Assembly: GCA_964432825.1 (NCBI GenBank)
Contig: CAYSOX010000001.1
Coordinates: 62,001-126,000 of the forward strand
Direction of reading: 5' to 3'
Source: UMGS1908 sp964432825
GTDB taxonomy: Bacteria; Bacillota; Clostridia; Christensenellales; UBA1242
Length of the DNA stretch: 64,000 nucleotides
Shown here: positions 34,446 through 41,140 of the stretch, in pieces
Numbering within the stretch: the first letter of the stretch is position 1
Layout of the letters: every line of letters starts with the position of its first letter
Made by a program: the position numbers and the translations under genes
The notes under the pieces: generated by a model
Told to the model about the DNA's origin: nothing
Seen by the model: only the letters and a program-made list of their open reading frames with translations
Database searches by the model: none

Positions 34446-36614
34446 ATGAATAAAAATGAGTTGTTAGATATAATGCGGGCGCAAAGGGAAACCTATTTAT
34501 CACAAAGCCAAATTACAAAAATTTGTGGCGATAAAGTAAACTATAATTCAACTACAATAAACAATTTACTAAATCTATTAATAGACGAAGGCAGTGTTAT
34601 TTTGACCGAACGACATAAGTATGCTGTAATTGAAAAGACAAATGTAATAAAAGGTAAGTTTTTTGGAAATATAAAAGGCTTCGGCTTTGTTGAACGCATC
34701 AGCGAAAAGGGGGAAGACTTATTTATTCCTGAAAAAAGCGTTAATGGAGCCGTTCACGGAGATATTGTTTTAGCAAAAGTTGTGTCACAAAAGAAAGAGC
34801 GTAGAGACGGTTGGAGGCGTGGTCAAAACTCAAAAATGACTTCAAATCGGTCAACCGAAGCCGAAATTGTAAGGATTTTAAAGCGTTCCACAAAAACAAT
34901 AGTAGGGACTTTTATGATATTTTCAGGTGGTGCGGTGGTAGTTCCGGATGATAAGCGTTTTGCCGACCAAGTGTTTATACAGCGGGATGATATGCTGGGT
35001 GCAAAGACAAACCAAAAGGTTGTTGTGGAAATTACAGCCTATCCATCCAGAAACCAAATGGCAATGGGTAAGGTAACCGAAATATTGGGTGATATTGGAG
35101 ACTTTGGAGTGGATACATTAAGTATTATTCGAAGTTTTGGCTTGATTGAAAAATTTCCGGAGACCGTTTTAATGGAGGCAAAGGCAGTAGCACATGAACC
35201 TGACGCACACGATTTAAAGGGTAGAAAGGATTTCACAAATGATTTGGTAATAACCATAGATGGTGACGACGCGAGGGATTTTGACGACGCGATTGGATTG
35301 AAAAAACAAGAAAACGGATATGAACTTTCGGTGCATATTGCCGATGTAACGCATTATGTCACACAAGATAGCGAAATAGATAAAGAGGCTTTTAGGCGTG
35401 CAACAAGTGTATACTTTCCAGATATGGTTTTGCCAATGCTTCCAGAAGAACTTTCAAATAATATTTGTTCGCTAAAACCTGATGTCGTAAGATTGACGCT
35501 TAGTGTAGTTATAAAGTTTGATGAAAAAGCGAACATAAAGGATTACCAAATATATAAAGGTTTTATCAAAAGCCGAAATAGAATGACCTATCGCAATGTT
35601 ACCAGAATTTTAAATGGAGAAAAAGAGGCTTGCACCGAGTTTGTGCATTTAGTTCCAATGTTAAAAGATATGGAAGAACTTGCAAAACTTTTAATTAAAA
35701 GAAGGGATATTGCTGGGCAGTTGGATTTTAACCTTCCAGAAGTCCAAATAGATATGGACGAACACAATAAAATTAAAGATATATATCGTAAACCGCGGGA
35801 TATGTCGGATAGGCTTATCGAACAGTTTATGGTTGTTACAAATGAGGTTGTTGCAAGGCATATGAAAAATATGCAAATCCCTGCAGTTTACCGAATCCAC
35901 GAAGTTCCGTCCGAAGAAAAAATGCATGCTTTTAATGAGTGTGTTAAGGGTTTAGGCTTAAATTTAACCTTAACAGAAATAGAGCCAAAGCCACGCGATG
36001 TTCAAAAAGTTATTATGGCTGTTAAAAACCGCCCTATGGAAACAATAATAAATTCTATACTTTTAAGGAGTATGCAAAAAGCAAAATATTCCGAACTTCC
36101 AGTGGGGCACTTTGGTTTGGCGTTGGTGGACTATTGCCACTTCACTTCACCAATTAGAAGATACCCTGACCTTACTATTCACAGAATAATTAAACTTGCA
36201 ATGGATGGCGAAATGGTTGGGAAAACATATGGTTTTTATGAAAACTTCGTAGTTGAGTCTGCCGAACAATCTTCAAGCCGTGAAAGACTTGCTGATGAGG
36301 CTGAAAGAACGGTAGACGACCTTAAAAAGGCAGAATATATGACCAAATTTATTGGTCAAACCTTTGTTGGTATGGTGTCTGGAATTAATGAAATCGGAAT
36401 TTTTGTACAACTGGAAAATACGGTAGAAGGCTTTGTTTCAATGGAAGATTTGCCGACAGATAATTACACTTACGATGAAGCAAAGTGGACAATGTTCGGC
36501 AAAAATAACACCTTCAAGTTGGGTCAAAAACTAAAAATCGTAGTTCAAAGCACCGACCTTATTTTAAGAAAGGTATATTTCACATTGGCTGAAGATTTTA
36601 AGACTTTTGAATAA
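34446..36614 (+). CDS. rnr: Ribonuclease R
   Basis: 722 residues. A winged-helix domain (1-65) is followed by two cold-shock domains, the RNB catalytic domain with DGDDARDFDDAIGL near residue 271 (four metal-binding aspartates), and a C-terminal S1 domain from ~631. The 3'-5' exoribonuclease degrades structured RNA and, with tmRNA-SmpB, non-stop mRNAs. smpB and ssrA follow directly, the standard trans-translation cluster. AGAGAGG is the ribosome binding site. The lysine-rich C-terminal tail found in some family members is absent. Confidence 0.97.
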   Translation: MNKNELLDIMRAQRETYLSQSQITKICGDKVNYNSTTINNLLNLLIDEGSVILTERHKYAVIEKTNVIKGKFFGNIKGFGFVERISEKGEDLFIPEKSVNGAVHGDIVLAKVVSQKKERRDGWRRGQNSKMTSNRSTEAEIVRILKRSTKTIVGTFMIFSGGAVVVPDDKRFADQVFIQRDDMLGAKTNQKVVVEITAYPSRNQMAMGKVTEILGDIGDFGVDTLSIIRSFGLIEKFPETVLMEAKAVAHEPDAHDLKGRKDFTNDLVITIDGDDARDFDDAIGLKKQENGYELSVHIADVTHYVTQDSEIDKEAFRRATSVYFPDMVLPMLPEELSNNICSLKPDVVRLTLSVVIKFDEKANIKDYQIYKGFIKSRNRMTYRNVTRILNGEKEACTEFVHLVPMLKDMEELAKLLIKRRDIAGQLDFNLPEVQIDMDEHNKIKDIYRKPRDMSDRLIEQFMVVTNEVVARHMKNMQIPAVYRIHEVPSEEKMHAFNECVKGLGLNLTLTEIEPKPRDVQKVIMAVKNRPMETIINSILLRSMQKAKYSELPVGHFGLALVDYCHFTSPIRRYPDLTIHRIIKLAMDGEMVGKTYGFYENFVVESAEQSSSRERLADEAERTVDDLKKAEYMTKFIGQTFVGMVSGINEIGIFVQLENTVEGFVSMEDLPTDNYTYDEAKWTMFGKNNTFKLGQKLKIVVQSTDLILRKVYFTLAEDFKTFE

Positions 36615-36687
36615 AACAAAAAAACTATTGAATTATCACAAAATGTGTGGTAAAATATCCAAGCAAAAAGATTAAACGAGGAAATTT

Positions 36688-37143
36688 ATGGAACAACAAA
36701 TTGTTGCAGATAACAAAAAAGCCTATTACGATTACACTATTGAAGATAAGTACACCGCAGGTATTGTTCTTGAGGGGGTCGAGATTAAATCTGTGCGGGC
36801 AGGAAAAGTCAACTTGAAGGATAGTTATGTAATTGTTAAAAACGGCGAAGTCTTTTTGCTTGGTTGCCATATTGCTGAATATGAAAAGGCAGATGGACTA
36901 AAAAAAGTTGATACCAGAAGAACGCGTAAATTACTATTAAAAAAATCCGAAATATTAAAACTTGAAAGAAAGGTTAATATTAAAGGTTACACATTGGTTC
37001 CAACAAAAATGTTTCTTGTAAATAATTTAGCAAAGGTTGAAATTGCTGTTGCTAAAGGAAAAGAATTGTATAACAAGAAAAACTCAATCAAAGAAAAGGA
37101 TTTAAAACGCGAGGCAGATAGAGTTTTAAAATCGGGTTTTTAA
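36688..37143 (+). CDS. smpB: SsrA-binding protein SmpB
   Basis: 151 residues. KKAYYDYTIEDKYTAGIVL, GVEIKSVRAGKVNLKDSY and LVPTKMFLVNN are conserved SmpB segments; the C-terminal basic helix KKNSIKEKDLKREADRVL enters the decoding centre. It delivers alanyl-tmRNA to stalled ribosomes. CGAGGAAA precedes the ATG. Placed between rnr and ssrA. Confidence 0.97.
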   Translation: MEQQIVADNKKAYYDYTIEDKYTAGIVLEGVEIKSVRAGKVNLKDSYVIVKNGEVFLLGCHIAEYEKADGLKKVDTRRTRKLLLKKSEILKLERKVNIKGYTLVPTKMFLVNNLAKVEIAVAKGKELYNKKNSIKEKDLKREADRVLKSGF

Positions 37144-37219
37144 CAATTTTTAAACAGGTTGTTAAAAACTACTTTTTAAATAATAACAAAAAAACAAATT
37201 GACTTTCTTTGACCAATAC

Positions 37220-37569
37220 GGGGGCGACCGGTTTTGACGGGTATCTGAATTTTTAAATATACAGCATGTTGCAGGGCGGACTGCATAAAAACTCGCAAAA
37301 AAAATAAACGCTAACGACAATTTAGCATACGCTGCCTAACTTTTAGGCATGTCCATCAAGGTAGGCTTACTGGACTTTGTTGGGCATTAATTAAAGTAAG
37401 GAACCACAGTTGGGGTTTTGGGCGACTGTAGGGGATAACTACTTAAAACTAGCGGAGATTCAGGTTGTTTGTAGTCGGTATCAATGCGAAAATTAAATTA
37501 CAAACTAAACATGTAGAACAATTTAAAATGGATATTCGGACGTGGGTTCAATTCCCACCGCCTCCACCA
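37220..37569 (+). ncRNA. ssrA: Transfer-messenger RNA
   Basis: The tRNA-like ends GGGGGCG at 37220 and CGCCTCC plus encoded CCA at 37569 pair as acceptor stem, with the T-arm GTGGGTTCAATTCCCAC near the 3' end and the D-loop region GACCGGTTTTGACGG near the 5' end. The tag frame runs from GCA at 37295 to TAA at 37337-37339 and encodes AKKINANDNLAYAA. The tag ends YAA where most bacterial tags end LAA or VAA. Length is ~350 nt. It frees stalled ribosomes and tags the incomplete peptide for degradation. Confidence 0.96.
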
Positions 37570-37576
37570 GCAAAAC

Positions 37577-37602
37577 AAAAAGTCCCAACGGGACTTTTTT
37601 GT
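37577..37602 (+). terminator. Terminator of ssrA
   Basis: AAAAAGTCCC and GGGACTTTTTT pair around an AAC loop with a run of six T, 8 bases after the tmRNA CCA end. Confidence 0.9.
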
Positions 37603-37612
37603 TTTGCGGGTG

Positions 37613-37669
37613 ATTTCCTTACGGAAATGATATTCACTAGAGTGAATGATATTTGCTAACGCAAATGAT
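37613..37669. repeat. Three tandem 19-bp hairpin units with covarying stems
   Basis: Units start at 37613, 37632 and 37651. Each has a perfect 6-bp stem, a 4-base loop and a GAT spacer: ATTTCC-ttac-GGAAAT, ATTCAC-taga-GTGAAT, ATTTGC-taac-GCAAAT. Stem bases differ between units, but always on both arms, so the fold is kept while sequence changes. The array sits between the tmRNA terminator and the promoter of a four-helix-bundle gene. Confidence 0.85.
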
Positions 37670-37691
37670 AACATTAAGTATTTATAACAAT

Positions 37692-37721
37692 TTGACTTTT
37701 AAGCGGTTGTTATAGTATAAT
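37692..37721 (+). promoter_or_regulatory. Promoter giving a probable leaderless mRNA
   Basis: TTGACT (37692-37697), 18-base spacer, TATAAT (37716-37721); the ATG of the next gene is 6 bases later, where transcription would begin. No Shine-Dalgarno is present. Confidence 0.65.
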
Positions 37722-37727
37722 AAATTT

Positions 37728-38072
37728 ATGAAAAATAATGCATTATTAGTTAAGTCAAAAAATTTTGCTATAGAGATTATAAATCTTTGTGATAACATTA
37801 AGGGTTCATCAAGTATTGTAAATCAACTTCTGCGTAGTGGGACTTCAATAGGTGCAAATATAAGTGAAGCACAATATGCTCACGGGAAAAATGATTTCGT
37901 AGCAAAACTTGAAATTTCGTTAAAAGAATGTTCGGAAACGGAGTATTGGCTAGAACTTTTATACGAGACAAAAAAGATTGATGAGGAAATATATAAAAAC
38001 TTAAAACAGCTTGCGGGAACAATTAGAAAAATGTTAATTTCTTCTTGCAAAACAGTAAAGGGATTACAATAA
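37728..38072 (+). CDS. Four-helix-bundle protein (S23/Avd-like)
   Basis: 114 residues, predicted as four helices. LLRSGTSIGANISEAQYAHGKNDFVAKLEISLKEC contains the conserved core of the family (SGTSIGANISEA and KLEISLKECSETEYWL). Relatives occur as proteins encoded in 23S rRNA intervening sequences and as Avd accessory proteins of diversity-generating retroelements, where they bind nucleic acid. No reverse transcriptase or rRNA is nearby. The tandem hairpins just upstream make an RNA- or DNA-hairpin-binding role possible; this is inference. Translation would start without a ribosome binding site. Confidence 0.88.
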   Translation: MKNNALLVKSKNFAIEIINLCDNIKGSSSIVNQLLRSGTSIGANISEAQYAHGKNDFVAKLEISLKECSETEYWLELLYETKKIDEEIYKNLKQLAGTIRKMLISSCKTVKGLQ

Positions 38073-38109
38073 ATTCAATACCTAAATCAATATAAAACAG
38101 AGGTGCAAG

Positions 38110-38166
38110 ATGGTTGAATATAGGGTGGCGACAATCGAGGGATTTGGAAAAGGAGTAAAATTATGA
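38110..38166 (+). CDS. Possible 18-residue small ORF
   Basis: GAGGTG precedes the ATG; the frame reads MVEYRVATIEGFGKGVKL and its stop overlaps the next start as ATGA. It matches nothing I recognise and may be a decayed fragment in this accessory stretch. Confidence 0.25.
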   Translation: MVEYRVATIEGFGKGVKL

Positions 38167-38258
38167 GGCGAAAGTTTGTGGATAAAGAATATACAGGAAA
38201 CGCCAGAATAAACCTAAGGGAGATATTTAGTAGGTTTAAATCGACAAACAGAGGTTAA
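38163..38258 (+). CDS. Possible 31-residue basic small ORF
   Basis: AAAAGGAG lies 6 bases before the ATG. The frame encodes a strongly basic peptide beginning MRRKFVDKEYTGNARINL and ends four bases before the GNAT remnant. Real ribosome binding site, but no recognised family; it could be a fragment of a larger gene. Confidence 0.3.
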   Translation: MRRKFVDKEYTGNARINLREIFSRFKSTNRG

Positions 38259-38262
38259 TTGT

Positions 38263-38855
38263 ATGGCTTATATGTTTAAAATAGCCGAAGCAGAAGATTC
38301 GGAAATTATTAAAGAACTTATAAATAAAATGTATGGCACAACTTACGAAACGCGAGAAAATGAAGAAATTTCTAAAGCAATTAAAGATAAAAATGAAATT
38401 TAAATGTTAGCATACGATGGGGATTGTTGTATAGGATTTTCGGGGCGTCCTTAAACAATGACTATTATGCGGATGTAATTACTCCCGATATTGCGGTTAT
38501 TGATTATATATATACTTTAGAAGATAAAAGGAATATTGCGGTTTCTTTTGAGTTAATTGTAAGGCTAGTAAATAAACTATTAGAAAATGGCACTAAAAAA
38601 GCAATTATGCAAGTTCAAACTTATAACAAACAGAGATTTTTCCATTATGCACTTAGTGATAAAAATATTATCAAGACGACACCAATTGAAAAAGATGGAG
38701 AAATATATGAAGACCAAATTTTATTGATTAACGACTTAAATAAGATTGCCAATACGACATTAAAAACATTGATGTTGAAGGCACGGACTTTTTTAAAGAC
38801 CGAGGCAGAATCAATAAAAAGTATTCAACAATTAAAAGAAAAAGAGGAAAATTAA
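38263..38855 (+). pseudogene. GNAT N-acetyltransferase, nonsense plus frameshift
   Basis: The frame from ATG 38263 reads FKIAEAEDSEIIKELINKMY, the start of a GNAT domain, and stops at TAA (38401). The same frame continues MLAYDGDCCIGFSG, then a shift at the G4 run (38442-38445) is needed to continue ASLNNDYYADVITPDIAVID, LVNKLLENGTKKAIMQVQT and the C-terminal helix to 38855. One added G rejoins them as GFSGASLNN. Two unrelated lesions make real decay more likely than a reading error. GNAT enzymes transfer acetyl groups from acetyl-CoA; the substrate here is unknown. Confidence 0.7.
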
Positions 38856-38869
38856 TTAGAGGTGAAAAA

Positions 38870-39691
38870 ATGGATATTACCGATTTAACATGGAACCCTT
38901 GGCATGGGTGTCACAAATGCAGTGAGGGTTGCCAAAATTGTTATGCATATTTTTTGGATAAAAGATATGGAAGAGATACAAATCAGATTTGTAGAAACAA
39001 GTCTAATTTTGATTATCCAATAAAGAAAGATAAAAATGGCAAGTATAAATTGCCTAGCGGAGCATTTGTTCGAGTTTGTATGACAAGTGATTTCTTTTTG
39101 GAAGAGACCGACGAATGGCGAAAGGAAGCATGGGATATTATTCGCAAGCGTCCAGATGTTACATTTTCACTACTTACAAAAAGAGCAGATAGGATAAAAA
39201 ATAATTTGCCTAGTGATTGGGGTGATGGATGGGATAATGTGCAGTTTGCAGTATCTGCCGAGAACCAAAAAAGAGTGGATGAAAGAATTCCATATCTATT
39301 AGATGTTCCTGCAAAACACAGATGGATAAGCGTAAAGCCATTTATTGGCGAAGTGGATTTGGAAGAGTATCTTAAAACGGGAAAGATTGAAACCGTGCTT
39401 GCCGGTGGAGAAAATTATTTAGGTTGTCGTCCGCTTCGTTATGAGTGGGTTAAAAAATTGCACGACCAATGCGAAAAATATAATGTTCACCTTATTTTTG
39501 GACAAACGGGAAATGTTTTTGTTAAGGATGGTGTAGAGTTTAAAATTAGAAATCGTACCGACCAAATGATTCAAGCCGTAAAGTCGGGCTTAAACTATCC
39601 ACATTTGGATATAGATAAGCGAGTTGAAGAGATTTTAACCATTAGGGAACAGATGAAAAAAGCACGAGGCAAAAAGGGTTCGTGTGAATAA
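38870..39691 (+). CDS. DUF5131 (phage Gp37/Gp68-like) protein
   Basis: 273 residues. WNPWHGCHKCSEGCQNCYA near residue 8 carries a CxxCxxxCxxC cysteine cluster; VRVCMTSDFFLEETDEWRKE, FSLLTKRADRI, WDNVQFAVSAENQKR and HRWISVKPFIGEVDL are family motifs. Proteins of this family are found in phages and defence-like islands and are distantly like radical SAM TIM barrels, but no reaction is established. GAGGTG precedes the ATG, 14 bases after the GNAT remnant. The gene looks intact while its left neighbours are broken. Confidence 0.85.
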   Translation: MDITDLTWNPWHGCHKCSEGCQNCYAYFLDKRYGRDTNQICRNKSNFDYPIKKDKNGKYKLPSGAFVRVCMTSDFFLEETDEWRKEAWDIIRKRPDVTFSLLTKRADRIKNNLPSDWGDGWDNVQFAVSAENQKRVDERIPYLLDVPAKHRWISVKPFIGEVDLEEYLKTGKIETVLAGGENYLGCRPLRYEWVKKLHDQCEKYNVHLIFGQTGNVFVKDGVEFKIRNRTDQMIQAVKSGLNYPHLDIDKRVEEILTIREQMKKARGKKGSCE

Positions 39692-39748
39692 AACAAATCA
39701 AAATAATATGGAAAAACCTAGTTTAAATTACTAATTTAGTTAAATAAT

Positions 39749-39790
39749 AAAAAAAGCCTTAAATTCTTTATAAATTTAGGGCTTTTTTAT
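39749..39790 (+). terminator. Terminator after DUF5131 gene
   Basis: AAAAAAGCCTTAAATT pairs with AAATTTAGGGCTTTTTT, followed by T-rich sequence. Confidence 0.8.
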
Positions 39791-39837
39791 GTGTAAAAAT
39801 ATGAAAAATAATTAAAAATTTTTGACTTAAATTTAAT

Positions 39838-39898
39838 TGTTGCAAGTTTTAGTTCAAAAACAAAATTTGTTTTATATAAAGTGTTGCAAGTTTTAGTT
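39838..39898. repeat. Pair of exact 17-bp direct repeats
   Basis: TGTTGCAAGTTTTAGTT occurs at 39838-39854 and 39882-39898, start-to-start 44 bp. The 310-base gap contains no gene that I can support. Confidence 0.5.
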
Positions 39899-40001
39899 TT
39901 TTGTGTGGGGCACCAAGGTTTTAATATGTAAATATTCGCATTAGTAGAAAATTTTATAGTGTATGTATATCGCCTTGCTTTTTATGGTTTATTAAATTGA
40001 A

Positions 40002-40247
40002 TTAATAGGTTCCGTCTAAGTCTTTATCTTTAAACAAATCATCATTAAAAAAGTCAAATAAACTAATGTTTAATGCTTGACAAAGGTCAAGAATTGTTCG
40101 TGTTCCGGGGTTTTTGCTTTTTCCATAAAAAATACTTTTCAATGACCCTGCGGGCATTCCAGCAAGGTCGGCTAATTTATTTGGAGTTATATTTCGTTCT
40201 TCGCATAAATCATAGATTCTTTTTGTAATTGCTTTCTCCAATACCAT
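40002..40247 (-). CDS. XRE-family transcriptional regulator
   Basis: About 81 residues from the ATG at 40247, chosen because GGAGA stands 9 bases upstream; the frame also extends 18 codons further to 40301 without a site. IYDLCEERNITPNKLADLAG and MPAGSLKSIFYGKSKNP form the HTH, followed by TILDLCQALNISLFDFF, a common short dimerisation helix. It is a Cro/CI-like single-domain DNA-binding protein; targets unknown. Divergent from the TetR gene. Confidence 0.85.
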   Translation of the reverse strand: MVLEKAITKRIYDLCEERNITPNKLADLAGMPAGSLKSIFYGKSKNPGTRTILDLCQALNISLFDFFNDDLFKDKDLDGTY

Positions 40248-40388
40248 AAATTGATTATCTCCAAAGTAATATTTTTTTATAATTTTATCAAAATAGTACA
40301 TTAATATTGGGAGATATATCTTCTATTTGTGTGAGTGCGAAAAGAAGATAGGAGTTGACAAAATTTTAATTATTTTTTTCTAGAATGC

Positions 40389-40417
40389 TTGCAATTAGAT
40401 GAAAGATTTAATATAAT
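40389..40417 (+). promoter_or_regulatory. Sigma-A promoter of TetR gene
   Basis: TTGCAA (40389-40394), 17-base spacer, TATAAT (40412-40417). Confidence 0.6.
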
Positions 40418-40424
40418 AGTATAA

Positions 40425-40440
40425 ATGAACAATCGTTCAT
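40425..40440 (+). promoter_or_regulatory. Probable TetR operator
   Basis: ATGAAC-AATC-GTTCAT, a palindrome with perfect 6-bp arms, directly downstream of the -10 box and 20 bases before the TetR start. Its place suggests autorepression. Confidence 0.65.
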
Positions 40441-40460
40441 AATGTAAGGAGCGGTGATTT

Positions 40461-41042
40461 ATGCCAGCATATAACGAGGAAGTGCATAACAAAAAGAAAG
40501 TCGAGATAATGGAAAAGTGCTACAATTGTTATGCCGAACAAGGGTTTGGAAATATCGGGATAAAGGGGCTTGCTGAGGCGTGTGGAATTTCGGTAGGCAA
40601 TTTTTACATATATTTTAAAGACCTTGATGATTTAATTATTCAAATGATCGAGCATTGTATGAGTAAGGTTGAGGACGAGTTTATGGAAAAAGCACCAACC
40701 AAAGTTCAAGATTTGGAAAAGTTTGTGGATGAAATACCTTATTGGACGGCAAAAAATCACGGCAAAAAGTATAGGTTGATGTATCAAATATATACAAATC
40801 CTAAATATATGCGTTATGGCAAGCAATTTTTTGATGGTGTAAATGAGCGGTATACCAAATATGCAAAGGAGTTGGAACCAAAACTTGGAATACCATACAA
40901 AACAATAGTTTCATTTATCTTTATATTCGTTCGTGCAAGTGTCCATTATGCAATGTTTGAAGATGACTATTATTTAAAATCTCAACTAATCACAATAAAA
41001 CAGGCATTAAAAATGTTTATAAACAATAAAATTATTAACTAA
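40461..41042 (+). CDS. TetR/AcrR family transcriptional regulator
   Basis: 193 residues. The N-terminal HTH is KVEIMEKCYNCYAEQGFGNIG then IKGLAEACGISVGNFYIYFKDLDDL; the YxYFKDxxDL end is typical of TetR helices 3-4. The C-terminal helical domain binds an unknown small ligand. AAGGAGCGG precedes the ATG. A palindrome overlapping the transcription start suggests autoregulation, and the large lipoprotein gene downstream, 98 bases away in the same direction, is a possible further target. Confidence 0.9.
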   Translation: MPAYNEEVHNKKKVEIMEKCYNCYAEQGFGNIGIKGLAEACGISVGNFYIYFKDLDDLIIQMIEHCMSKVEDEFMEKAPTKVQDLEKFVDEIPYWTAKNHGKKYRLMYQIYTNPKYMRYGKQFFDGVNERYTKYAKELEPKLGIPYKTIVSFIFIFVRASVHYAMFEDDYYLKSQLITIKQALKMFINNKIIN

Positions 41043-41140
41043 AAAATATAACAATTTATAATAAAATCATTCAAAAATTTATTCTGTATCTTGTGTAAAA
41101 ACAAAAAAAGTGAGAAGATAGTAAAAAAATAGGAGTAATT

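Noticed and set aside
37465..37659. 64-codon frame over the tmRNA 3' end
   Set aside because: Entirely inside the tmRNA and its terminator; no protein features.
37613..37669. CRISPR array or attachment site for the tandem hairpins
   Set aside because: Units are 19 bp without unique spacers and stems vary, unlike CRISPR repeats; no cas or integrase gene is near.
37728..38072. Diversity-generating retroelement around the Avd-like gene
   Set aside because: No reverse transcriptase, template repeat or variable repeat can be seen within several kilobases.
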